This document shows, piece by piece, positions 35,601-48,800 of a stretch of 64,000 nucleotides of DNA; positions within the stretch are counted from its first letter, which is position 1; each line of letters opens with the position of its first letter. The stretch is from assembly GCA_036362985.1 (NCBI GenBank), contig JAYGXS010000008.1, positions 15,130,545 through 15,194,544 of the forward strand. The letters run 5' to 3'. Source of the DNA: Ligula intestinalis. Its lineage: Eukaryota; Platyhelminthes; Cestoda; Diphyllobothriidea; Diphyllobothriidae. The position numbers and the translations under genes were made by a program. The notes under the pieces were generated by a model. It saw only the letters and a program-made list of their open reading frames with translations, had not been told where the DNA came from and did not search any database.

Positions 35601-38600
35601 ACATCTCATTGGACCGTGAATACTGACGCCTCGCTATTTGCACTGAATAAATAACCTGGAGCCTTTTTTGTGACTGACTTGAACTCTTGCATTCTGACTT
35701 GCCGACTCGCTCTGATGGAAACCATATTGAAAATATAATTTTTTAACATTATAATTAAAGGTATGCATTCATTCCCTATGTACCCAGACTTCGCGGACAC
35801 CCTGTACATCAAGCCAGACTAACAAAATGAATAAAATAAATTTTATTTACGCTTTTTCTGCAGAAAGTAAAAGCTGCCGACAGCATTTATAGCGACATAA
35901 AGGACAACTAAACCAACCTTAATAACGAGGATAAGTTCGTCAACAGCGGCATTGATGGAATCTGGTTGGCCGCCAGCCGAGGACGCAGATCTAGGCGATT
36001 TTAAAGGGAGTTGTGCCAACAGTTCCGTTATGCAGCGAGCCAAGTAGGGCAAAGTGTCGCGGTTTTGGACAGTTTTAGAGTCCGGCTGTCGGCCAGTCCC
36101 TTGCACCTCAACCTGAGCGTCGTTCAAGGGCTGGAGTAAGCGTCCAAGGACAAACTGCAACAACGGGCGGGAAGAAAAGCCAACTTTGAAATCTATGTCT
36201 ACTGAACTGGTGTAAGTAGGTAAGTAGGTAGGTAAGTTGGTAAGTAGGTAGGTAGTTTATAATTACTTCACACACTGCGAATGTGCGTACGCGAAATGTA
36301 CCTGTATAGTGAGCTTGCAACCCGGTTGACTACTCCGAAAATGACCAATGCATTGCATTAGAAAGAGGACCGAATCCAGCGTCTGACCATGCAGGAGGGT
36401 GGAGTGGGCTAGGACAACGAGAGGATTGAGGAATGCTTCGCTAGTAATGAGATCAACCACACGGCTAGCAACGGCATCGCCGGCTTTGGAGGAACATTCC
36501 AGCATTGTGGCTACGAGTTGCACAGTTCCCTAATTGCAACACAAAAAGAGAAATGTTGCATGAAACAGTACGTTAGTAATTTTTGGAAGGCACAATTTCT
36601 GAACGCCAAATGCACTACCTGAGATGTCTGAAGGTCATGATCGGAGATGAGTTGTGGCAAGCAGGTGAGAATGGTGCCTAAACAGGCATTTTGAAGGACA
36701 ATGGGAGGAAAGTGTTCACATATAGCCGTCAAACAGCGTAGAGCAGCAATTCGCAGTATCCTGTCTCTCTTGTTGAGGCAGTTCGACAGTTCGACTACCG
36801 TCTCCTTCTGCAAAACGCAAAGAAGTTCTTAGATCTGAGGAGCAGGAAAAACACAAAAAAAAACCAGAAAGTTTCGCCATAGCTACGCTTACCAAGAAGT
36901 CTGTCAAGTCGATATTTAACTGAGCCCTAAAGTAAACAAAATACAGCACCGTAAAAACACAAATAAATAGCAATATTTCAATATTATATATGTCGAAATA
37001 TGCGTAAAGATGCCCGGTCCAAATATCTTTCTACGTTCATCATCTACAGAACAAGAAGAGAAGGGCGAGTTCGTGGACCGAATCGTTTATCCACTGATGT
37101 TTCTGAAACCTTATCACTTCCATTATCAGAGTATTGTACTTAGATGATATTGCCGGCAAAGATAAAGGAGACTAAAAAGGCATTTTTGGATTATAGGTCG
37201 TCGTCAGTCAGTAATATCTAACGCCCTAACCATTGAACCACGAGTTCTTTATCTTGCCGGTTTAGGTCGGAAGATATTCACAGTCATTTAGGAACGTTCA
37301 CCTACCGTTAACGGTGTTGCTGCGACTGTCTGCATTACTGAATGCGGACTTGACAGTCTCCTATAAGCACCCTGAACATTTTCTTCTTGCAATCTGCTAT
37401 CGTCCGTTGGCTTAGGTTAGTGTTCACGGGCAGTATATATATGAAACCCATCAACTATAATAATCTGATGGTGAAAGTGAGCCTTGCCGGTTTTGATCAG
37501 GAGCATACACTATGGTAGATGGGTGCTCACCAACCGGTAGGGAACTCACTCTTTCCGTTGTATATTGGAGTCCGCTTAAAAGTACGCCAGCAGCCACTAA
37601 AGAGCCAGCAGAAATACATAACGGAAGAGGACTGAGGCACATTTTCTCAAGTTTGAAGACAACCTGGGGATCCAGAGTCGAAAATTTACTGAATAATTTT
37701 CATCATCTCCCTAAAGGTCACCTTTCCTTGAAATTACATGTCTTGGGATGCCTGCTTTCCAGTGTAGACCAAATATCGCTCATTATCCACAGAACTAAGC
37801 AAATAAGTTTCATCAGAGACGAATCTGTTGTGTAAATTTTCGACTGTGAATTCTCGGGTCGTTGTCAGCCGTGTAGTAGGTGTACAGAACACTTCAAATT
37901 CAAATAAAGTTGGAAAGATTCATAATGCTCAGTCATTCTTCCTAATAGCTGTCTCTGGGATTTAACATCTTTGTCATGCCCCTATAAGATTAATGTACAT
38001 AGCATCCAATTCGATGCACAAATCATCTGGGAAGCGACTTCTTTCTATCAAAAGAATTAAGAAGCGTTGGGAATCGACATAATAAAGTTTTTAAAACTTC
38101 TCTCAACGAATTTCCCTCAAAATATATAGCTTAATGTTAGAAGACGGGGAGGCGTTCTTTGGGACCAGTTTTTTTATTCATCCTACAGTACGCGAGTCCA
38201 TTGTCAAGGAATAACATAAATTTTAATTATGCTAATGATTTGAATTCAATACTAGTCAGCAAATTAAATAGTAGTCACAAGAATAGTAGTAATAGTCAAT
38301 AATAGTAATTCAAAATTGTAATCGGCTTACGTGCAAATTTTGTTGATGGCCCGCACAGTGACGAGACGCGTACTCTCATTTTTTAGACGAGAAAGGAGGA
38401 CGTTGAGGCACTCCTTTAGATCTGGTTGCGGAAGACGGTCACCAAGATAGTTCAAATACACCGACCTGAAGAGAAAGGGAGAAAAAACAACGCGAAGTAT
38501 GGCATATCAAAAACGGTGTGCACATAGAACAGTACCTAGGATACATCTGAAGGCACTTACACACTGGAAACGGCCTTCTCTTTTAGTTCAAGGTCAGAAT

Positions 38601-41600
38601 TAGTGGCCGTCAGTTGGATCATAAGCGCAGGGAAGATAGACTTCAGGTCATCTCCGGAATCTTTAACAAACCAAAGCAAACTTCTGCTGAGATCCAAGTA
38701 CAGGCATCAACGGGGCAGAAAGGGAAAAGCAAACCAACCTTTCGGTCTGACAGTTAACTCTTGCGCGAGGTCCATACCATCCAAGGCAACACGGTAGAAG
38801 CTGTCCGAGATGGCCAGTATGGTGAGCTTGTGAGTATAAAAAGGGTCTCTATAAGGCGCCAGCCACAACCAAGTATCTACCGTGAGGCAGAGGAAATATT
38901 TTTGACAGGAAGGCGATGCTGAGACATACCTTGTTAATTAAGTCCTGTAAATTGGCAAAACACAGGGGATCGTGTGTTTTTACAAGAAGATTCAGGAGGT
39001 TGACCATTTCGATCTTGGCCGTGTTTGAGGTGCCCGGTTCCCTAAATAGCCATAAAAAGAAAAGGACAAGCAAGTAATTCAGGCTGTCAGCTAAACTGTG
39101 CAATTAACTTTGCGAGGGTAGTAGGTAACACAGACGAGACGGATACTAACATATATATTTCATACTTTCTTCGTCATTGTGATAAGTCATCATGAGTTAG
39201 GAAAGATTCGCCTGCAACACTAAACAAGTCTCTAATTTCTGCACTTTTCCGCACGTTTTTAAACACCTCAAATACTGCGCTCGTGATTTTATTGCCGTAG
39301 AGCAGTATAAGTTTATTGAGGGAAAGATAAGCGAATGCCTTTGAACTCCCTGTTGACAACAGGATGATAGGAAATAAGTTGATACAAATAAAAATTTAAA
39401 ATGTACGACAGTTACATGTTCCGGGAAGACAATCTGAACAAAAATATGACAGCAAAATATATGGCTACTCGCAAATCGCGAGAAGAATAATTTGATGCAG
39501 TGTATGTGATAAGCAATGTGATTCATTGTAAAGTTATTCATTGTAATCTGATGAAGGAGTTTTTACCTTCATTGGGTTTGCGCTCGATACATGTCCAATC
39601 TACTCTTAAATGCATTGACACAAGTGGAGAGGACTACCTCTTCTGGAAGAGCGTTCCACGCTGAAACTACTCTGTTGGTAAACAAAACTTTCCTTCCGTC
39701 ATTCCTTGCTTTGCCCGGGCGTAGGTTAAGGGAATGCCCGCGCAAAGTTGGCGTGTTAGCCTGGGCAAAGCAATCACCAGGAACGAAACAACAATGCAGG
39801 TTATTCATAATACGGAAGGTTAATATGAGGTCCCCTCGGAGTTGTCTGTAGGACAGGGGAAATAGGTCGAGAATGGACAGTCTGCTTTCATAGGGCAATG
39901 TTCCTAGACCTTTGACCATCTTTGTCACTCGCCTCTGGACCTTCTGTAAGACAGTACAATCTTTTACAGTCCATGGTCTCTATGCCTGTATATCGAACTC
40001 CAGGTGCGGCTGAATAAAGCTTCCCAAGATTTTGGAAAAGCTGTCTTTTTCAAACCCCATAAAGGCTCGTCTAAATAGCTGAAACATAGATCTGGCCGAC
40101 TTCGCCACCTTCGTACAGTTCAGCGTTGGTTTGAGTAAAGAAGTTATCCACGCACCCAAGTCCTTCTGACTCTCAAATTGTTGCAGCGGAGTACCATTTA
40201 AAAAATAGACTTTCGTGCAGGATGCTCTACAACTGCCGATTTGAAGAAAGTTACATTAACATACATTGAAAGGCATAAGCCAAAGCTTTGATTAGTCCTC
40301 CAATCTGTCTAAGTTGGCTTGTAGATGGTTTTCGTCTGCCGTACTTTGGACAACTTTCCATAATTTGATGTCATTGGCGAACAAGGTGACTCTACAGTCT
40401 AGATCCCTGACAAAGTCGTTGATGAAAACGAGGAACAATACGGGACCTAAAACTGAGCCCTGTGGGACGCCACTCACCACAGGTAAACCCGAGGACTGTT
40501 GGCGACCGACTTGGACTCTTTGTGACCGTCCTGTTAAAAAGTGTTGGATCAATAGGAGGTTCCCGCAAACGCCTGCGCTGCACAGCTTAAGCAGCAGGCG
40601 TTGATGAGGGACGACATCGAACGCCTTTTTGAAGTCAATGAAGATCGCATGCACCGTTTTGCCCTCGTCACGTGCTTTGGTCCAGCTATCAAGTGAGAAT
40701 AGCAGATTGGTAAGACAGGACCTACCACTGCGAAAACCGTGTTGGGCATCGGAAAGGAGGTGATTCTGCTCGAGGAACTCTATCAACGCGGTCTTAATGA
40801 TTTTTTTCCATGGTTTTGCAACTCATGGAGGTAAGGCTCACCGGCCTGTAGTTATTTGTGGACGCTCGGCCTCCATTCTTGAAAAGTGGGATTTAATTTT
40901 ATTTTTTCTTCCTTAAAAAAGCTGTACGTCTGTTTTATCAACCCCAACCATCCAACCCTCTATATTCCCTATCGCCACATTACAAGACAACTTGCGTCTG
41001 TTGACTTCTAAGTGAGGCCACATATCAGCTCGTCAAAATCAAGCATTCTCAAACCTGTTTGGGTCTGAGAGATGAAATATCAAAGGGTGGAGGCATATAT
41101 TAAGTCCGGCGTATCTGTTTGGGATAAGGCAACACGAACTTACGTGAAATCCGCTGAAATAAGACCCAGAATGGTCCCCAAGTGCGGCCCTAAATGGCCT
41201 GGAAGAGCATAAGCCAGATCGCGTAACAAGAGGAAGGCGGCTTGGCGACTGGGCAAGTTAGACTAAAAATGTAAAAAAGAACCCAGAGGTTGAAAATGTA
41301 AGGAGAAAACTAAGGTTTAAAAGTCATGTGAATGCCTGCGTGGGATAATTGGCTCGGAAAAAACGAACATAAGTTTCTAAAGGTGACGCAAGATGAACAG
41401 TCGGCGTAAGGGTACCAGAGCTGTCAGATGCAGTGGTTCATAAAGAGTATTAAATAAAAGACTAACGAGGTGTTTAGGGGATAGCACGCATTACGTTAGA
41501 TATGATAAATTATTTTACATTCCGGTTCGGACTGAACCCCTGAAGTCTGTCGCTTCAAATTGCCTGTTGCCGACGTATTTCAGAAAACATTGTGATACAG

Positions 41601-44600
41601 TAGTCGCCGGCTATTAAGCCCACCACGGTCCCAGACCAAATTGCGCTTAATAAGCGGCAGGCGCACTAACCGGAGAAACCTAGTTCTTGATTAGCAAACG
41701 CAGGTTAGGCACTATACATTACATACGTACTGTATTATTTGTAGAGCTTGGTTATGTACAAGAAAAGAATGCTGTTTGTCTGTATTTTAAGCACTAACAA
41801 AAACAAAAAATGATTTGCGACACGTTTAAAAAAAGCGGTCTAGTGTCAGTTGTTTTAAGGGGGAGACTTCACTCGCAAGTGCTCTTTGATGTCCTTCTTC
41901 AGGCACCAGAAATCGTCGAATTTTGTGAAATCTGATGCCTGTAGACTCTATCCTGTTGGCAAACTGGGCTTTGTAGCCAGCGACTGGGCTTATTGGCTGG
42001 CGGATTTCGCAATGTAAAATGCCGTCCCAAGCTGATTTGGGCTTAATACGCGGCTAGGCCTATTAACTGTGGGCTCAATAACCGGCGACTATTGTATTAA
42101 ACATGCCAATGCTATATTATCATATGTGCTACTAACTCCTTGTTAGTAGCCTTATTTTATCTGCATCATTTTCACTCTATTTTCTGTATTACTTTCTTCC
42201 TGCGTAGCTTTCGGGTTGACAATCACACATTGATTTATTCGCACGTGAATAAATTAATATTGCATCAAGAAAAACTAAGCAAAATCAACACATTAACCAA
42301 ACTTCGAAAATTTTATTTCGGCTAGAGAAAAATACTAAAATGGGTGTGTATAGTTAATGCAGCCTAATGCCAAGGCAGTTAAGCCATGCCAGGATACCGG
42401 CCCTTGAATGCGCTTAATTCTTGCCAATTGTGAAAACCACAGTCCTTTGATGAATTTTTTGCTTGTCGACGTTTTTATGAACCGATGAACGATAATGGAC
42501 CTTCACGTACTCACCTCGTAGCAACAAATGGTCTCCTTTAAAGGAGTCGCATCTTGTTTAAAAAATGCGTACTCTCAAATAACTTTGAACCCGACCTGTG
42601 ATTTTATTTTGGGTCAGTTTACAAACTAAGGACTGAGAAGAAGAAGAAGAAGAAGAGTCGATCGCTGGGTTAATACGTTGATTCGCCTGACGTTTCGACA
42701 TCCGTCGCGGATTCATCATCAGAGACATGAGTAGCAGAAACAGGTAATGCATGCACAGAAGTTTGCAGTATTTATAGGATACAGTCATTACTGCAAACAT
42801 ACAGCGACAATTGACGTTAATTGCCCTCTTGCGCGTGGATTGCTTGTTGGATGGCACGCGGGCTCTGACCTGTTGAAATTTCATCACGGGCGGTGGGCTC
42901 GGCCGTCTGGCTCTCCGGTGTTGGCGTACGATGAGGCGGTGGCCTGCCTGCCACCTGCCCGCCGACTGTTCACATTCCAGTTGCGTTGCATCTACCGCAC
43001 TCTCTTTTTCCTCATCCGCATCTCCCATTGTCAATACGACCGGAGGTGGGGTCGACCACGGGGGGCCGGAGCCTCCAAGACTGACTCAGATCCTACGGAA
43101 TGGGAGGGCCAACACCGCGAGTGTCTAAGGCGGCGTCAGCCTGCATCTGCGCGTACCACCAAGGCCAACTGCTATCGGATCTCAACCCGCATAATGTCTT
43201 TCATGCCTTTACCTGCCATTCTGTGTTGGTCTAGGGCATCTAGCACGCGACCCGTCATAGGGGGCCACAACACAAAACGGAAGCATAGGAGCGCGAGTAA
43301 AATTCTTACCTTTGCGGCTTGTCCTGAAGCGCGACGGCCGCCAGCCAGGGTCGGAAGACTGACTTGCCGGCTTATTGCCTGACACAAGACCGGCAACAGT
43401 TTGAGGAGTTGGGCTTGAGGACTTTAAAAAATGAACATTTTATTATAATCATACGTAGTATGACTTAGTAGCGCAAGATGAGCGCACACCGCCTCCTACT
43501 CACCTCTTGGGGTCCATAAGATGGGAGTTCAGTTCAGCCACCTTTTGCGTCCACGAAGGACCATGAAAACTGGACGCGTCAGCACGGCCGTGCATGGAAG
43601 TTACTCGGGTTTTGCAGAGCAGGACACTGGTGCAGGCGAATATCTCCATGCGGACAGATTCTACGCGTTCTGGAAAGTCAAGTGGAGGTAATGGAGCACT
43701 ACGACGGTTAGCAATGGAGAGGGAGAAAAGCAAACAGCAGCATCAACCATCTGTTAGTTGTCTATTTTCAGTTACAGTCCTGCAGACTGAAACGCAGATT
43801 GGAATTCTCACAGTAGGAAGATAAACTAACTGAGCTACAGTAGGTGATATATCTGATGAAAGGTTTAGGAGTGGGGGATTTATCACAAACTTGAGGTCGT
43901 TTACGAAGTTCACTAGGTTGGCTTGAGGCGCAAAATGCTGTTTACTAGAATTGAATTCCGTTCAGGTCAGTATAATTTGAGAAAATATAGGCAGAAATGG
44001 GTGAAATCCAACGTTTGTTGATTACCAAGAAATTTCCTATGCTATTAAGCACTGCGGAGAAAAGATTCATATTTGTGCGTGCTGAAGTATAAAAAAACAT
44101 TCACAAAGAGCAGAAAAGGTTTGATTATATTTCTTCACTACAGAGAAAATTAAGTTTTGCGTCCATGAAATTGAGGTTAGTGTAATTACAAGATACAGGA
44201 CTATAGTCGAGGAAAGCTTGATGAATCGAGTTAACAATGCTTGCTCTACAAATCTGTTAAGTTTGGTGCCCTAAAGATAAATAATAAACTTACAAGACGC
44301 AAAAATGTGTTTTACTATGCCGAAATTAGTAGGCCTATTTGACTTTAGATGGCCTCCCTCGTAATCTTATATGTTTTCTAATTAACCTCGTAAACTCTAT
44401 ACATCAAAATGTTGTCAAAATAAAGACGGAAATCAATAAATATCAAAAATCCAAACGGAAGAAGTAGAAGATTATCAGGTTGAAAGATATTGGAGGATAT
44501 TTCGGGTCACTCTGTTGTCCAATTAAAATCAAAGAACACTACCCTGAAGTCAAAGAACGCATTGAAATCTGCTCTGGTTTAGGCATAAATGTAAGTTCTT

Positions 44601-45793
44601 TCATTTCCAGCACAATTGTTTCCTCTTAGTTTTAGGGAAATCAAAAACCGGTCAAAATATCCATTTTGATCTTGACTTATCTTTGAAAAACATATCGTAC
44701 ACAGATATTCGACTTCGAAATATCTAACTACAGCGCTTTTTAAGGAGGTAACTGGTTCTAGAAAGTTTTTTAATTAATCTTAGTCGCATTCACTTTTGGC
44801 TTTTGTTGTGGAAATCAATTTTTCTCGACAATGAGTTGACATGTTTGGGCGATTCTAAAGTCATGACCCACACAGGCAGCTATCAAGGGAGGAATGCTTA
44901 AGAACTCATCATTGAGGTAAATACTTTTAAGATATTTCTTATTTCTAAGTTTTCGGAAAATAGGTTGAACGAACAAAGCAAAACAAAGCAAAACTGTGAA
45001 ATTCGTTAAGTGTTCAGTGGCATTTCGAAAACAGTTTGCTACTCGTCACACTCGAACTCTCGAAATAATTTTTTTAATGTGACAAACGGAAATTTCTTTC
45101 AACATACACAAGATGTTATGAATTTGATTACAAGTACAACCGTCATCTAACTTTTTAGTAAACAGCCAGCCTATCCGTGTGTGGCCGTCAATGGATTTTT
45201 ATTCTGCTCAACTGCCGGGATGTGATTTCCATAGAAAATATTTTTGCAATTGTCAATGGAAATTGATACAAAGCACGCAAGAATCTTTTCGTGCATTAAA
45301 AACGGAAATGTGTCCGAAGATTCAAAATTTGGAAATAAATGTACCTAAGGTGACTACATCCATTTCTGACACATTTGGTGCATGTTTAAATGTTATTGGA
45401 AAGCATTTAGTGCATAAAAATTTTGTATTTGTACCTATTCTGTATAACCTTGCCATCCTTTTCCATTCCCATGCCTTAAACACACTTTTATTTCACATTG
45501 CACCAGTAAATTTTCATATTGCCATTTCTTGAGTTAGCAGATGTTTGTGAAAATTACATTTTTCTGTGCTAGTTAATAGTAATTTCCCAACCAAACTCTT
45601 ACTTTTTTACTTATAGTTCTAACTATATTGTTATGACAGTTTAGGGGCAAGCCACGTGCGCTGACTTCCCGCAAAATGAATTTTATTGTGTTTTTGAACT
45701 TATTGCATGAGATTGTCCACTAACTGTAAGTTTGGCTCATGGATTTTGGGGAACCAGAGCGCGATTGGGGAACTGGCCGTTATCTTTGATGAT

Positions 45794-45840
<47 letters not shown>

Positions 45841-45850
45841 NNNNNNNNNN

Positions 45851-45899
<49 letters not shown>

Positions 45900-48800
45900 C
45901 AATCCAGAATCCAAAACGTCAGGCCAATAACCTTGTTCCGGTCAGTGCATCGCCTTTTTTACGGATCAGAGTGTGAATTGCTTGGGACAGACAGAGCAAA
46001 TACCTGATTACATGCTGCTTTCGAGATCGCCTTCTGTAGTCTTCAGTCGCGTTGTAACAGGATGGATATGGAGGGGCAGGAGTGGAAGTGAGAACGAGGC
46101 CGACCCCACCAGAAACCACCTCTAGTATAGGTTATTACTGCTTCCTTCGGGTGGTTTTAATCACTGTCAAAAACTGGCTGAGGGTTCTTGAAGTGGATAA
46201 ATCACTAGGTTATAATTAAAAACTCGACTAAAATTGAGGACACGTTACGTGGTAGATTGTCAAATGAGGATTCGGCTGTCATAGCAGCCTTTATTTGAGG
46301 AGGGGGAGGAGAGGGAGGAGGAGAAGGATGGGGAGGGAATGGTTGAACGGAGAAGGTGGTCCGTATCACCTATGATCCCTCGTAACGCTCTCTCCGCCTG
46401 ACTGCGAGATGGAAGAGGGGCCTTTCGAGCTTCAATCTGAGAGCTGATATTCGATGGGTGGCAAAGTGATGGACAACAAGTACTCAACTGTCGTTGCCCA
46501 TTAGCCTAGCTTCTGGGTACCTGGCGAGTCCACACTTAGCGGAGAGTGGAACAGCTTTTAGTGAAGGTTAGCAGCGAAATAAGCTAATTACCGGGTCTAA
46601 TAGATCAGCCGGAAGGGACATGGTGACTCGACAATCATCTTATTGGTCGCTTTGGGCTTGGTCCTCGATGTGAAATGGTGAAAGATTGCTGTACTTTGTT
46701 GATCGGAACCGACTGATTGTTACTAACAAGAGCTCTGCGCCGTAAAGAGGCGTTTTCACAATTATAGTCAAGTATATTCGTTGAGAGGGGTCGAAGTGTG
46801 TGAGTACGTAGGAGGGGAAAAGCCAACATAGAAACGAACAAGGCGGGGGGAGGAGGGAAAGGGCTCACCGTCAAAGCGTGTCACCAGAACTGGTGCGACT
46901 GTCTCGTAGAAGTCGCCCAGATGCTCTGGGTAGGAGGAAATACAGGCCTCTAGACCCTTTGCAGCCACCCGACGGACCTTCCAGGAGGAATCCTCATCTT
47001 CGTCAGAGTAGACCTCATCGTCCTCGTCATCGTCGTCACCACTGAAGACGTCGTCATCTTCATCAGTTCTTGTGTCGATATCCATTTGGGCACGGTTCCT
47101 GTGGAAGGTTAGCAAAATAGTCACGACGAGAAGGCAGTTTATAGATAAGTACATATGTGTACACATATGTACTAATCTATATCTCGATCAACAACCGACA
47201 AAACATTGAGCCCGATAGCTCAGGGGTTAGGGCGTTCGCCCCTGGCCAGAGTGACGCGGGTTCAAATCTCGGGTGTGGCAGCAATTTCTGCGGCTACACT
47301 GGAGTTGGGTATCTGCATGTGATGAGACCTAATAAGGTCAAAATACGTATCATGCAAGTCCCAATGTTTCTGCCGGAAATGCCTCAAATAACTATGTTAC
47401 TGAAACAGTAAACAATATGTACATAGTCATGTGGCAAACGGTTGTGTGACTCACATCCTCGCATGACAACTGAAAGGCATTAAATACCAGGGCAAGTATG
47501 CCCTGCATATGATCGATCACCAACCGACAAAATATCGAGCCCGATAGCTCACGGGTTAGGGTGTACGCCCCTGACCGGAGTGACGCGGGTTCAAATGTCG
47601 GGTGTGGCGGCAATTTCCGCGGCTACACTGGAGTTGGGTATCTGCATCTGATGAGACCTAATGAGGTCGAAATAGCTATAATGCAAGTCCCAATGCTTTT
47701 GCCGGTAATGCCTAAAATAACTATGTTACTGAAACATAGTAAGCAACATATACTTAGTCATGTGGCAAACGGTTGTTTGATCACATTATCGCATGACAGC
47801 TGAAAGGCATTAAACACAATAACAAAAAAGGAAGCTTGAAATCAATCCTTGAGGGAACCAGAAAATCCAGTTTTAAGTCAACGAAAGCCACTTGACGACA
47901 GATTTGAGCAATAAATTTTTTTAGTCACCAGAATTTGTTTTAACCACATCGTGAATTGGAAGACATAAACAAAAGGAGATTAAGTACGCGCGACACGCTG
48001 TTACCAATCCGGGTCACCTAGTGCGACTACGATGGCAAAGCACTTCCCGGGGGATGTAGATTTTGAGCGCAGACGGAAATTGACAGCAGAGTAAATGACT
48101 TATCTTAGCAATATTAGCCTGGTCACGCTCTGGAAAATTATTGATAGTAGAAAATTGCCTGGAGCCGAGTAACCCAGACGATGATATTTGTCGTGCAAGA
48201 AAAGTTACATTTTGGGCCTCTTAAGACTTTAAACAGGAGTATTTATAAGGTGTTTGATGAGCATTAGAAGAAAGAGAACGAGGGACTACGAAGTCCATCA
48301 GCAAAACGCTATAACAGAACCAAGATAAGGTTGACGCAGGCTTTTATTTTGGAAAAGTTCATACTTTTTGATGACTTTACTTATTTTTTAGACAAGCCCT
48401 CGAGGTCTACCCCAGTGTTTATGTGTGGAGAGAACTTTCCCGAGGACCCACTATTCTCACAGTAACTTCTAAGAACCGTCGACAACGGAGACTATAAATA
48501 GCAGGGTAGTTATCGACATTGTAAATAGTGCGCTTGGTTACAACGGCATTCACCGAAGTCGGGTAGATACTTTAATTAATGGCACGACACTCATCCATCA
48601 TGTTAGGAAACATGCTCGTCTCGTTTTACCTTAAAACTCGGGCTATAGCCCGTACAAGTAGTCGTATAATATATGAAGAAGTGGAGCCGACGGAGACGAG
48701 GAAGACCAGAACGGTCATTTATGGCTTAGTGGCCGGCATCTGCCAGTGGCGACTGACTGTATTGGCAATTCTGTCGTTAGTTATATTAAGCCTTAAATGC

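Noticed and set aside
38281..38330. Repeated tagtaatagt run as a separate microsatellite feature
   Set aside because: Too short and irregular to be worth a separate entry; it only shows local AT richness after exon 16.
42747..43382. 211-codon plus-strand frame
   Set aside because: It runs through the type-B terminal repeat and across CAND1 exon 11 on the opposite strand; no recognisable domain.
47211..47290. Genuine tRNA gene
   Set aside because: A and B boxes are clear, but the sequence does not fold into four arms with a usable anticodon and continues into a SINE tail; same for 12279, 28490 and 48890.
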